A stretch of DNA of 64,000 nt from CAMDHY01 sp046156265 (lineage in GTDB: Bacteria > Pseudomonadota > Alphaproteobacteria > Rhizobiales > Segnochrobactraceae), in the NCBI RefSeq assembly GCF_046156265.1, contig NZ_JAWDIR010000001.1, positions 1 through 64,000 of the forward strand. Reading direction: 5' to 3'. Numbering within the stretch: the stretch's first letter is position 1; each line of letters starts with the position of its first letter. The notes below the pieces were generated by a model that worked only from the letters and a program-made list of their open reading frames with translations, ran no database searches and was not told the origin of the DNA. Positions 7,993 to 16,715 of the stretch are shown piece after piece. Position numbers and translations under genes: made by a program.

Positions 7993-8954
7993 GCGCGAGC
8001 GCCTCCGCGACCGTCGGCCTGCGGTTCGTCCTGCAGCGGCTCGGCCCCTGGCGGCTGCCGATCGGCATCCTCGTCATGCTGCTGGCCTTCGCCGCTGTCG
8101 AGCCGCGCGTCGTCTCTGGCGCGAACCTGCGCAACATCACCGTGCAGGCGAGCTACCTCGCCGTCTTCGCCCTCGCCCAGTGCCTGGTCATCCTGACCCG
8201 GGGCTTCGATCTCTCCCTCGGCTTCACCGTGTCGCTGGTCAGCGTGCTTTCGGCGATGGCGATGGTGGCGACGGGCTCGCCCCTGGTGGGCATCATGGCC
8301 GGGCTCGGCGTCGGGCTGCTCGTCGGCGCGGCGAACGGCCTGCTGATCGGCGGCATCGGTCTCAACCCGCTGGTGACCACCCTCGGCATGGCGAACATCG
8401 TCATGGCGCTCGCCTCCACGGTCAGCGGCGGCTTTCCGGTCTCGGGGCTGCCTGCCAGCTTCACCGGGACCTTCGCCCAGGGCAGCTTGCTCGGCATCGC
8501 GGCCCCGGTGTGGATCGTCGCGGTGCTTTTCCTCGGCGGCTTTCTCCTCCTCACCGTCACGCGCTTCGGCCGCAGCCTCTACATCATCGGCGCCAACCCG
8601 CGCGCGGCGGTGGCGGCCGGCATCAACACGTTCGGCACGCTCGGCTTCGCCTACACGCTGTGCTCGCTCGTCACGGCGACGGGAGCGCTGCTCCTGACCG
8701 CCCGAACCGGCTCGGGCGAGCCGAACCTCGGCGGCAACCTGACGCTCGAGGCGATCGCTGCGGCCGTCGTCGGCGGTGCCAAGCTCTCCGGCGGCGAGGG
8801 CGGGGTCGCCTCCGCCCTGCTCGGCGCGCTCTTCGTCACCGTGCTGTCGAACGGCATGAACCTCATCCAGCTCGACGGCTACCTCCAGCAGATCTGCCTC
8901 GGCGCCATCATCGTCATCAGCCTCGTCCTCAGCCGCGACACCTTCCGCCGCTGA
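7989..8954 (+). CDS. RbsC-like ABC transporter permease 2
   Basis: A 321-residue partner permease of the same family as its upstream neighbour, which it overlaps by four bases. It has the same marks: T-R-G-F-D-L-S-L-G-F-T in the first half and a coupling loop Y-I-I-G-A-N-P-R-A-A-V-A-A-G. Sequence between the two permeases is clearly divergent outside these motifs, so they are old paralogues rather than a recent duplication. The ATG at 7989 is set by the ATGA overlap. The hydantoinase subunit gene begins 19 bases after the stop. Confidence 0.93.
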   Translation: MSASASATVGLRFVLQRLGPWRLPIGILVMLLAFAAVEPRVVSGANLRNITVQASYLAVFALAQCLVILTRGFDLSLGFTVSLVSVLSAMAMVATGSPLVGIMAGLGVGLLVGAANGLLIGGIGLNPLVTTLGMANIVMALASTVSGGFPVSGLPASFTGTFAQGSLLGIAAPVWIVAVLFLGGFLLLTVTRFGRSLYIIGANPRAAVAAGINTFGTLGFAYTLCSLVTATGALLLTARTGSGEPNLGGNLTLEAIAAAVVGGAKLSGGEGGVASALLGALFVTVLSNGMNLIQLDGYLQQICLGAIIVISLVLSRDTFRR

Positions 8955-8973
8955 CCGGACCAATTCGGGTACA

Positions 8974-11040
8974 GTGCCAATGGGCTATCAGGTTTGCATC
9001 GACATCGGCGGGACCTTCACGGATTGCCTGGTGTCCGACGGTGACGGTCTGATTTCGATCTTCAAGTCGCCGACGACACCTGGGGAGTTCGAGAAGGGCT
9101 TCATCAATGTGCTGCACGCCGCCGCCGAGGGCCATGGCCTGACCCCCGACGCCTTCCTGAAGGACATCGAGCTGATCGTGCACGGGTCGACCGTGTCGAC
9201 GAACGCGCTGGTGGAGAAGAAGACCGTCAAGGTCGGCCTGATCCTCAACGAAGGTCACGAGGACGTGCTCTTGCTGCGGCAGGGGCCGCGCAAGGGCGCC
9301 TTCCAGTGGAAGCTCGACTATCCCGACCCCTACGTGCCGCGCCATCTGACGCGCGGCGTCACGGGCCGGATCGACGCGCGCGGGCGCGAGCTGGTGGCCC
9401 TCGACGAGGACGGCGTGCGCAGCGCGGCCGCCGCCTTCCGGTCGCTCGGTGTCGAAGCGGTCGCCGTCGGCCTGCTCTGGTCGGTGGTGAACCCGGTGCA
9501 CGAGCTGCGCGCGGGCGAGATCCTCACCGAGGAGCTCCCCGACATCCCGATCACGCTCTCCCACGAGATCAACCCGATGCCGCGCGAGTACCAGCGCATC
9601 ATCGCCACCGCGATCGACGCGTCGATCCACCCGATCGTGTCGCGCTACATCGGGCGTCTGCAGAGCGCCCTCGACGAGGCGGGCTTCGCGGGGGAACTCC
9701 TGCTGGCGAACTGCGTCGGCGGGATGATGCCGCAGCCGGAGATGCTGAAGAAGCCGATCTACTCGGTGATGTCGGGCCCGACGCTCGCACCCATGGCGGC
9801 GCTCGCCCTGTCGGACGAGCCGGACATCATCGTCGGCGACATGGGCGGCACCACCTTCGACGTCTCGGCGCTGCGCGATCACCAGATCATCATCACCCCC
9901 GACAGCATGATCCACGACGACTCCCTCGGCATTCCGAAGGTCGACGTGCGCTCGGTCGGTGCGGGCGGCGGCTCGATCGCCCACGTCGACGCCGGCGGTC
10001 TCCTGAAGGTCGGGCCGCAATCCGCGGGCGCCCGTCCGGGTCCGGCCTGCTACGGCGCGGGGGGCGAGCGGCCGACGGTCACGGATGCCAACGTGGTGCT
10101 CGGCCTCGTCGATCCCGACTACTTCCTTGGCGGCAAGATGAAGCTCCACCGCGATCTGGCGGAGAAGGCGGTCGGCGAGGTCGCCGCGGCGCTCGGCATC
10201 GGCCTCGAGGAGGCGGCCTACGCGATCTACACGACATCCAACCACAACATGGTCGCCGCGATCGAGGAGATCACGGTGCGCGAGGGCATCAACCCGCGCG
10301 ACAGCGTGTTCGTCTGTGGCGGCGGGGCGACGGCGATCCACATCGCCGAGATGGCCGATATCCTCGGCCTCAAGCGCTACATGGTCCCGCGCTTCATGGC
10401 CGGCCTCAGCGCCTTCGGCGGGCTCATCTCGGACATCCGCAATGAAAAGAGCGGCGTGCTGCTGACGTCCGACGTCGACTTCGATCTCGACGGCGTCAAC
10501 GCCCTTCTGGCGCAGTTGCGCACGGCCGGGGACGGCTTCCTGGCAGATGCCGGCGTCGCACCGGAGAACCGCCAGTTCGAGGTCTCCTACATGGGCCGCT
10601 ACGAGTTCCAGTCCTTCGAGATCGAGGTGCCGCTCACCCTCCCCGAAGGCGGGCTGACGGCCGCCGACCTGCCGGTGCTGGTCGAGGCCTTCCACCGGAT
10701 GCACGAGCGCATCTACTCGATCCGCATCGACGGCGACGTGGTGGAGTTCACCGCCTGGAAGCTGCGCGCCATCGGCAAGCGGCCGGGTCAGGAGGCCTGG
10801 CGGCTGCATACTCTACCGGCGCAGGCGGGACCGGTGACGCCGAAGGCGTCGCGCCGGGTCTACGACCAGCCCGCCCGCAGCATGGTCGAGGTGCCGGTCT
10901 ACGAGCTGTCGACGCTGGGCGAAGGGGCAAGGCTCGCGGGTCCGTGCCTCATCGAGTCACCGACCTTCACCGCCTACCTCAAGCGGGGCCACGACGGATC
11001 GCTGGACCCGTTCGGCAACCTCAACGTCACCGTCGCCTGA
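8974..11040 (+). CDS. hyuA: Hydantoinase A / oxoprolinase-type ATP-dependent hydrolase subunit
   Basis: A 688-residue HyuA-family subunit. The N-terminus has the actin-like phosphate-binding motif D-I-G-G-T-F-T-D (10-17); the middle has G-D-M-G-G-T-T-F-D-V-S and G-A-G-G-G-S-I-A, the second nucleotide-binding set of the Hydantoinase_A domain. Relatives (N-methylhydantoinase, 5-oxoprolinase, acetophenone carboxylase, caprolactamase) use ATP to activate an amide or carbonyl, usually as a complex with HyuB. HyuB follows after 23 bases. The start is GTG 8974 or ATG 8980; neither has a strong ribosome binding site. Its place in the transporter operon says the imported compound is its substrate, which is not identified. 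Confidence 0.93.
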   Translation: MPMGYQVCIDIGGTFTDCLVSDGDGLISIFKSPTTPGEFEKGFINVLHAAAEGHGLTPDAFLKDIELIVHGSTVSTNALVEKKTVKVGLILNEGHEDVLLLRQGPRKGAFQWKLDYPDPYVPRHLTRGVTGRIDARGRELVALDEDGVRSAAAAFRSLGVEAVAVGLLWSVVNPVHELRAGEILTEELPDIPITLSHEINPMPREYQRIIATAIDASIHPIVSRYIGRLQSALDEAGFAGELLLANCVGGMMPQPEMLKKPIYSVMSGPTLAPMAALALSDEPDIIVGDMGGTTFDVSALRDHQIIITPDSMIHDDSLGIPKVDVRSVGAGGGSIAHVDAGGLLKVGPQSAGARPGPACYGAGGERPTVTDANVVLGLVDPDYFLGGKMKLHRDLAEKAVGEVAAALGIGLEEAAYAIYTTSNHNMVAAIEEITVREGINPRDSVFVCGGGATAIHIAEMADILGLKRYMVPRFMAGLSAFGGLISDIRNEKSGVLLTSDVDFDLDGVNALLAQLRTAGDGFLADAGVAPENRQFEVSYMGRYEFQSFEIEVPLTLPEGGLTAADLPVLVEAFHRMHERIYSIRIDGDVVEFTAWKLRAIGKRPGQEAWRLHTLPAQAGPVTPKASRRVYDQPARSMVEVPVYELSTLGEGARLAGPCLIESPTFTAYLKRGHDGSLDPFGNLNVTVA

Positions 11041-11063
11041 CGCGGAAGAAGGAGACAGACGCC

Positions 11064-12872
11064 ATGAAACTCCCCGACACTTCCGCTGCTGCCGATGCCG
11101 ATGTCGCGAGCCGCCGCATCGACCCCTTCCTGATGTCGGTGCTGAAGAGCCGCTTCGAGGCGATCGTGCGCGAGATGACGCTGGTCGTGATGCGGGCGAG
11201 CCGCTCCGCCGTCATCAAGAACGCGCGCGATTTCAGCTGTGCGATCCTCACCTACGACCACCAACTCGTCTCGGTCGAGGACGCCCTGCCGATCCACGTC
11301 ATGTCGATGGACATGGCGACCCGGCCCCTGACGCAGCTCTTCGACGACATCAAGCCGGGCGACATCTACATCAACAACTGCCCCTTCACGGGCGGCACCC
11401 ACCACGCCGACCTGATCATGTCGATGCCGGTGTTTTTCGAGGGCGAGCCGCTGTTCTGGGTGGTCGCCCTCTCCCATCACGCCGACACGGGGGCCCCTGC
11501 CCCCTCGACCTACCTGCCCTTCGCCAAGACGATCTTCGAGGAGGGGCTGCATTTCCCGTGCGTGCGGCTCGCCGAGAACTACAAGGAGAAGAAGGACATC
11601 CTGCGCATCGGCTCGATGCGCAACCGGGTGCCGGACCTCTGGCTTGGCGACGTGGCGGCGCAGAGCGGTGCCTGCCGCACGGCCGAACGGCGCATCATCG
11701 ACCTGATCGGGCGCTATGGCCGCGACACCGTCGTCGACTTCGTCGCGGACTGGTTCGACTATGGCCGCCGCTGCGCCAAGGCCGCCATCGCCAAGCTGCC
11801 GGCTGGCACCTACGAGTACACCACCACCCACGATCCGGTGCCGGGCGTCGCCGACGCGGGCATTCCGGTGCACGTGAAGGTCACCGTCGATCCCGTCGCC
11901 GGCGAGATCGTCGTCGACGTGCGCGACAACATCGACAACGTCCCGGGCGGGCTCAACCTCTCGGCCAACACTTGCACGGGCTCGTGCCGCATCGGCGTGT
12001 TCAACAATCTCGACGAGTCGATTCCCCACAACGAGGGATCGAAGTCGCAGATCAAGGTACTGTTGCGCGAGGGTTGCGCCATTGGCGCGCCGAAGTATCC
12101 GGTCGGCACCTCGGTCGCGACGACGAACGTCAACGACCGCCTGATGATCGCCGGCAACGCCGTCTTCTCGCGCATGGGCGCGCCCTACGGCCAGGCGGAA
12201 GGCGCCTCGCACCTGCCGGCGGGCGTGGGCGTGATCTCGGGCTCGGATCCCTTCAAGCGCGGCAAGGGATACGTCAACCAGATCTTCGTCGGCTATGGCG
12301 GCGGCGCGGCGAACCACGGCCACGACGGCTGGCTCACCTATTGCGGCCCGGCGAATGCGGGCCTCATCCAGCTCGATTCCGTCGAGGTGGACGAGTCGAT
12401 GTATCCGATCGTCATCGAGCGGCGCGGCGTCGTGCGTGACAGCCAGGGCCTCGGCGAGTTCGAGGGCGCGCCTGGCATGGGCGGCGTCTTCTATCCGCTC
12501 GACCACGACATGACGATCATCTATGCGGCCGACGGTACGTCCAATCCGCCGCGCGGCGTGCTGGGCGGGACGACGGCGAAGGCGAGCTATTCGAAGCGCC
12601 TCGATCCGGACGGGAGCGAGGAAGTGCTGCCGGCGTTCTCCGAAGAGGTGATCCCGGCCGGCAGCCGCATCGCCTTCACCGCCTGCGGCGGCGGCGGCTA
12701 CGGCGAGCCTCTGCAGCGGGACCCCGATCGCGTCCTGCGGGCGGTCAACCGCGGCTGGCTCAGTCCCGAGGTGGCGCGCGAATCCTATCGCGTCGCCCTG
12801 GCGGAGACGGCGGAGCCGGGCGTGCATGTTCTGGATGCTGCGGAGACCGCCAGGTTGCGCGGCGGCGCCTAG
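11064..12872 (+). CDS. hyuB: Hydantoinase B / oxoprolinase-type hydrolase subunit
   Basis: A 602-residue HyuB-family subunit (Hydantoinase_B domain over nearly the whole length). Family marks are visible: R-D-F-S-C-A-I near residue 55, a D-I-Y-I-N-N-C-P segment, H-H-A-D near residue 113 and 137, and the G-G-G-G-Y-G-E-P-L stretch close to the C-terminus. The histidine/aspartate motifs are the likely metal or active-site residues of this subunit. The ATG at 11064 has GAAGGAGA upstream. It works with HyuA in the cytoplasm. The stop is three bases before the EamA transporter gene, so all three are probably one transcript. Confidence 0.93.
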   Translation: MKLPDTSAAADADVASRRIDPFLMSVLKSRFEAIVREMTLVVMRASRSAVIKNARDFSCAILTYDHQLVSVEDALPIHVMSMDMATRPLTQLFDDIKPGDIYINNCPFTGGTHHADLIMSMPVFFEGEPLFWVVALSHHADTGAPAPSTYLPFAKTIFEEGLHFPCVRLAENYKEKKDILRIGSMRNRVPDLWLGDVAAQSGACRTAERRIIDLIGRYGRDTVVDFVADWFDYGRRCAKAAIAKLPAGTYEYTTTHDPVPGVADAGIPVHVKVTVDPVAGEIVVDVRDNIDNVPGGLNLSANTCTGSCRIGVFNNLDESIPHNEGSKSQIKVLLREGCAIGAPKYPVGTSVATTNVNDRLMIAGNAVFSRMGAPYGQAEGASHLPAGVGVISGSDPFKRGKGYVNQIFVGYGGGAANHGHDGWLTYCGPANAGLIQLDSVEVDESMYPIVIERRGVVRDSQGLGEFEGAPGMGGVFYPLDHDMTIIYAADGTSNPPRGVLGGTTAKASYSKRLDPDGSEEVLPAFSEEVIPAGSRIAFTACGGGGYGEPLQRDPDRVLRAVNRGWLSPEVARESYRVALAETAEPGVHVLDAAETARLRGGA

Positions 12873-12875
12873 AAG

Positions 12876-13784
12876 ATGTCCGGCCCCCGCGCCTTCCTGC
12901 TCCTGCTCGTCGCGGCCCTCCTCTACGGTGGCAGCTTTCCCGTCAACCGGCTGGCCTCGGAAGCGGGCTGGCCAGCCCTGGCCTTCGCCCTGGTACCGGC
13001 GCTGCTCGCCGGCATCGCCCTGACGGTGCTCTGCGCATTGCGCGGCGTGCGGCTGTCGCTCGGGCGGCGGGCCCTCACCGCGAACCTCGTCATCGGTGGC
13101 CTCGGGATCGGCCTGCCGGTCGGCATCCTCGTCGCGGCCGCCCAACATCTCCCCGCCTCGACGCTAACTCTGGTGCTGTGCCTCTCGCCGATCCTGACAT
13201 TGGCGCTCGCGGCGGCGACCGGCACCGAGCGATTCGAACGCCGGGTCTTTTTCGGCATGATCCTCGGCACGCTCGGCATCGTGCTGATCGTCTGGCCCGA
13301 CAGCGGCGTGGTGGAAGAAGGAGGCGCGGTGTGGTTCCTGCTCGCGCTCCTGGCGCCGACGATGTTCGCGGTGACCAACAACTGTGCGGTCTGGCTGCGC
13401 CCGCCCGCCACGCCCGCTCTGGCGATGGCGGCGGGAACGCTGCTGGGGGGTGCCTTCGTCGCCATCCTGGTGGCGCTGGCGACCGGGGCCGCATTCTGGC
13501 CGGCGGAGACCGAAGTTGCGCAGATCACGCCGTTGCTGCTGTCGACGGTGATCAACGGCGTGGTGTTCTGGCTGTTCTTCACGCTTGTCGCGGCGATCGG
13601 GGCTGCGCGCTTTTCGCTCTTCAACTATCTCGCCGTGGCCGCCGGAATCCTGTGGAGCATGGCGGTGTTCGGCGAGCGTCCCACGCCCGTCTTCTGGGTC
13701 GCGGCAGCGATGATGCTCGTGGGCATGCATCTGGCGTTGCGCGCCGGGCGGGGCGCCGCAGCGAAGCCGGCCGCCCCGAGTTGA
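12876..13784 (+). CDS. EamA/DMT-superfamily transporter
   Basis: A 302-residue membrane protein with ten hydrophobic segments arranged as two five-helix EamA repeats, the pattern of drug/metabolite transporters (RhaT/YdcZ-like exporters). The N-terminus shows the usual L-L-Y-G-G-S-F-P-V-N-R helix-one motif. It begins three bases after hyuB and ends at a convergent terminator, so it is the last gene of the operon. An exporter for a product or for excess substrate is a reasonable inference; uptake is also possible in this superfamily. Confidence 0.88.
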   Translation: MSGPRAFLLLLVAALLYGGSFPVNRLASEAGWPALAFALVPALLAGIALTVLCALRGVRLSLGRRALTANLVIGGLGIGLPVGILVAAAQHLPASTLTLVLCLSPILTLALAAATGTERFERRVFFGMILGTLGIVLIVWPDSGVVEEGGAVWFLLALLAPTMFAVTNNCAVWLRPPATPALAMAAGTLLGGAFVAILVALATGAAFWPAETEVAQITPLLLSTVINGVVFWLFFTLVAAIGAARFSLFNYLAVAAGILWSMAVFGERPTPVFWVAAAMMLVGMHLALRAGRGAAAKPAAPS

Positions 13785-13788
13785 TCCG

Positions 13789-13813
13789 CCACCACGGCGG
13801 CGCGCCGTGGTGG
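13789..13813. terminator. Bidirectional hairpin terminator between convergent operons
   Basis: CCACCACGGC (13789-13798) and GCCGTGGTGG (13804-13813) form a ten-pair perfect stem with a five-base loop. It lies between the stops of the EamA gene (plus) and the PanE-like gene (minus). U-tracts are lacking, so it may be only partly efficient or need Rho. Confidence 0.6.
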
Positions 13814-13852
13814 AAGGATATCCGCGGGCGACGGCTGCCGATGGATGCGGCG

Positions 13853-14884
13853 CTACTTCGTGCCGTCGGGCAGGATGCGCGCCTCGACGTCCGGATTGCG
13901 GGTGTAGAGCCCGAGCACCTGGCCCTGCATGCGCAGGAGCGCCGCGACCGCGTCCAGCATCGGCGTGGCGATGTCGAGCCGGCGGGCGATCTCCAGCACC
14001 GAGGAGACGAGCGGGTCGATCTCCATCGGCCGGCCGAGCTCGACGTCGTGGCGGGTCGAGGGCTTGTGGCCGACGATGTCGGTGCCACCCTTGATGCGCT
14101 GCTCGATGCCGACGGCGAAGCGGGCACCGACGGCCTCCCCCACCTGCTTGCACTCGACCATCATGTCGTGGATCAGCTGCCGGGTGGCCCGGTCGGCGCC
14201 GATGACGTCGAGGCTTGCGCCGGTGAGCGCGGACACCGGATTGAACGACGAGTTGCCCCAGAGCTTGATCCAGATCTCGTCGCGCAGGCGCGGCTTGCGC
14301 GGTGCCTTCAGCCCGCCGGCGATCATCATCTCCGACAGCACCTTGACGCGCTCGCTCTCGGATCCGTCCGGCTCGCCCAGCGTGAAGCGGTCGCCGCTCG
14401 AATGGTGGATGACGCCGGGCTCGGGAATGTCGCAGGCCGGGTAGACGACGCAGCCGATCGCCCGCTCGGGCCCGAAGAACTTCCACTGGGCGCCGCCGGG
14501 ATCGACCGTCTCGAGCCACGTCCCGTCAAGGGAGGTGCCGGTCTTGGCACCGTGGAAGTACCACCACGGCACGCCGTTGACGGCCGGCACGATGGCCGTG
14601 TTAGGCCCGAGCAGCGGGCCGAACTGCTCCACCACGGCCGGAACGCTGTGCGCCTTCATGCCGACGATGACATAGTCCTGCGGCCCGAGTTCGCGCGGGT
14701 CGCTGGTCGCCTTCAGCTTGTACGTCTTCGCCTCCCCGTCCTTCTGCAGCGTCAGGCCCTTCGCCTGGATCGCCGCGAGGTGGGGGCCCCGGGCGACCAG
14801 CGACACCTCGGCCCCGGCCTCCGCCAGAGAGGCGGCGATGTAGCCGCCGATCGCGCCGGCGCCGAATACACAGACTTTCGCCAT
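13853..14884 (-). CDS. PanE-like reductase, candidate oxalyl-CoA reductase
   Basis: A 343-residue protein of the ketopantoate reductase (PanE/ApbA) fold. The N-terminal Rossmann domain has G-A-G-A-I-G-G (8-14) and a V-A-R-G segment that favours NADPH. The C-terminal helical domain carries the conserved lysine in I-W-I-K-L-W-G-N-S-S-F-N-P, followed by S-A-L-T. ATG 14884 starts two bases after the stop of the oxalate-CoA-ligase-like gene. In Methylobacterium extorquens the PanE2 protein is an oxalyl-CoA reductase making glyoxylate, so that role is inferred from the operon partner. A pantothenate role is less likely away from panB/panC. Activity cannot be told from motifs alone. Confidence 0.85.
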   Translation of the reverse strand: MAKVCVFGAGAIGGYIAASLAEAGAEVSLVARGPHLAAIQAKGLTLQKDGEAKTYKLKATSDPRELGPQDYVIVGMKAHSVPAVVEQFGPLLGPNTAIVPAVNGVPWWYFHGAKTGTSLDGTWLETVDPGGAQWKFFGPERAIGCVVYPACDIPEPGVIHHSSGDRFTLGEPDGSESERVKVLSEMMIAGGLKAPRKPRLRDEIWIKLWGNSSFNPVSALTGASLDVIGADRATRQLIHDMMVECKQVGEAVGARFAVGIEQRIKGGTDIVGHKPSTRHDVELGRPMEIDPLVSSVLEIARRLDIATPMLDAVAALLRMQGQVLGLYTRNPDVEARILPDGTK

Positions 14885-14886
14885 GG

Positions 14887-16392
14887 TCACGCGTCTCCCA
14901 GTCCGAGCGTCTTCGCGAGGCCGATGCGCTGCACCTTGCCTGTGGCGCCCTTCGGAATTTCCGGCAGGAACAGGATCTTCTTCGGCACCTTGAAGTGGGC
15001 GAGCTTCGCCTCGGCGAACGACTGCAGCTCGCCGCTCGTCAGCGCCTGGCCCTCCGCCAGCACGATCGCCACGCCGACCTCCTCGCCGAGGATCTTGTGG
15101 GGGATGCCGAAGGTAACGCACTGCTGCACCGCCGGGTGCTCGAGCAGCACGTCGTCGACCTCCAGCGGAGAGATCTTCTCACCGCCGCGGTTGATGATCT
15201 CCTTGATGCGACCGGTGATCTTCAGATAGCCGCCGTCGTCGAGAAAGCCCTGGTCGCCGGTGCGGAACCAGCCCTCGATGAAGCCGGTGGCGTTCGCCTG
15301 CGGGTTGTTCTCGTAGCCGCTCGTGACGTTGGCGCCGCGGATGCAGACCTCGCCCTCCTCGCCCGTCGCCGCCCAGTGGTCGGCGGCGCGGATGCGGATC
15401 TCGGGGCCGGCCGCCATGCCGACGAACCCGGGCTTCTGCTCGCCGGGGGGCAGCGGGTTGGACGCCATCTGGTGCGTCGCCTCCGTCATCCCGTAGGCTT
15501 CGATCACCGGGCAGCCGAAGGTCTCGCGCAGGGCCATGAACACGGGCGGCGGCAGCGAGGCCGACGAGGAGCGCACGAAGCGCAGCTTCAGGGCGGCGAC
15601 CAGGTCGGCGTTGCGCTCGGCGCGCTGCAGGATCGCCTGGTGCATCGTCGGCACCGCGGAATACCAGCTCGGCTTCTCGTCCGCCGCCCAATGGAAGAAC
15701 TTCAGCGCGTTGAAGCCGGGCGTGCAGCAGACCGAAGCGCCGGCCGCCGCCGAGGAGAGCACCACGGCGATGAGGCCGTGGATGTGGAAGAGCGGCATGA
15801 CGTTGAGGCAGTGGTCGTCCGGCGTCAGCTTTAGCGTCGCGACGATGTTGTTCGCCGAGGCGTTGAGGTTCGCCTGCGAGAGCGGCACCACCTTCGGGCG
15901 GGACGTGGTGCCGGAGGTGTGCAGCACGAGCGCCTCGTCGGTCTCCGACGGGGGCGTCGGCTCCGCCTCGTCCGCCCAGAGGGTGAAGGCGCCGGCGGGA
16001 TCGTCCTCGGCGACCGCCAACTCGGCGACGGGAATGCCGAGGCGGTCGGCGACGCTGCGGACCGGGTTGTGGGAGCCGCTTTCGACCAGCACCAGCTTGG
16101 GCTTCAGGTCGGAGAGGTAGAACTCGTACTCGGCCTCCTTGTAGCCGGGGTTGAGCGGTGCCGCCGAGACGCCCGAGGCGACGGCGAGGAAGGCCGAGGC
16201 CATCTCCGGGCCGTTCGGCAGCACGATCGCCACCCGGTCGCCGGGACCGATGCCGCGCGCCGCGAGCTGCCGGTGCGTCTTCGTCACGAGCCCGCGCAGG
16301 CCGTCGAACGTCAGCGGTCGCCGGCCCGGCGCCGTCAGCGCCGTCGCGCCGGCTGGCGCCCCCTGCAACAAGCTCAAGACGGTCTTCGCCAT
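14887..16392 (-). CDS. Acyl-CoA ligase, probable oxalate-CoA ligase (AAE3/Pcs60-like)
   Basis: A 501-residue AMP-forming synthetase. Core motifs: the phosphate loop H-T-S-G-T-T-S-R-P-K, the Y-G-M-T-E-A-T-H-Q-M adenylation motif, R-T-G-D-Q-G, and the hinge/CoA region G-R-I-K-E-I-I-N-R-G-G-E-K-I-S-P, ending with a T-G-K-V-Q-R lysine motif. The S-R replacing G in the phosphate loop, the M-P-L-F-H-I-H-G-L-I segment and the T-E-A-T-H-Q-M run are as in plant/yeast oxalyl-CoA synthetases. Start: ATG 16392, eight bases after GAGAGG; ATG 16398 is too close to it. It would convert oxalate, ATP and CoA to oxalyl-CoA in the cytoplasm. Confidence 0.88.
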   Translation of the reverse strand: MAKTVLSLLQGAPAGATALTAPGRRPLTFDGLRGLVTKTHRQLAARGIGPGDRVAIVLPNGPEMASAFLAVASGVSAAPLNPGYKEAEYEFYLSDLKPKLVLVESGSHNPVRSVADRLGIPVAELAVAEDDPAGAFTLWADEAEPTPPSETDEALVLHTSGTTSRPKVVPLSQANLNASANNIVATLKLTPDDHCLNVMPLFHIHGLIAVVLSSAAAGASVCCTPGFNALKFFHWAADEKPSWYSAVPTMHQAILQRAERNADLVAALKLRFVRSSSASLPPPVFMALRETFGCPVIEAYGMTEATHQMASNPLPPGEQKPGFVGMAAGPEIRIRAADHWAATGEEGEVCIRGANVTSGYENNPQANATGFIEGWFRTGDQGFLDDGGYLKITGRIKEIINRGGEKISPLEVDDVLLEHPAVQQCVTFGIPHKILGEEVGVAIVLAEGQALTSGELQSFAEAKLAHFKVPKKILFLPEIPKGATGKVQRIGLAKTLGLGDA

Positions 16393-16715
16393 CTGCATTT
16401 CCTCTCCCGGTCCTCGTCTCGTCTTTTGGTGGCGAGATCGCCGGATCATTTGCAGGCGTCTCACCCCGTTGCGCAAGATGTGACGACCACACGAAACGTG
16501 GGAACCAATTCCCTTTTGGTTCCCAAGACTTACCGAGCCGATTTGCTGACCGAAGCGAACCGCCGGACCCGGAGGTTCGGCTCCCATCGCCGGCTCCCCT
16601 GCGGAGCGTCGGACGATATCGCCCACGATCCGCTGCGGCATTGAGCGTCGACGTCCCGCCTCTATCTTTCCCACCACGCGACACCGTGGGTGCAACGCGG
16701 CGGGAGGGGGGGACG
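16393..16715. other. Divergent intergenic region between CoA ligase and DUF427 gene
   Basis: About 320 bases without a gene. It contains the leaders and presumably promoters of both divergent genes, plus a conspicuous ten-base inverted repeat at 16499-16525. The DUF427 gene has a GGGAGGGGGGG ribosome binding site at the right end. Open frames inside are not gene-like. Confidence 0.55.
16499..16525. promoter_or_regulatory. Inverted repeat, candidate operator
   Basis: TGGGAACCAA (16499-16508) and TTGGTTCCCA (16516-16525) are perfect inverted copies separated by seven bases. The composition (AT-rich centre) and location, about 107 bases upstream of the ligase start in the divergent region, suit a dimeric repressor or activator site. 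A hairpin in a leader RNA is the alternative. Confidence 0.45.

Noticed and set aside
8929..10809. 626-residue minus-strand frame opposite hyuA
   Set aside because: Antisense shadow; hyuA has clear family motifs and this frame has none.
10974..13148. 724-residue minus-strand frame opposite hyuB
   Set aside because: Antisense shadow of hyuB and the EamA gene; composition is Arg/Ala/Asp/His noise.
13853..14884. Plain pantothenate-pathway PanE
   Set aside because: Possible, but the two-base spacing to an oxalate-CoA-ligase-like gene and absence of panB/panC favour the oxalyl-CoA reductase role; kept as the alternative.
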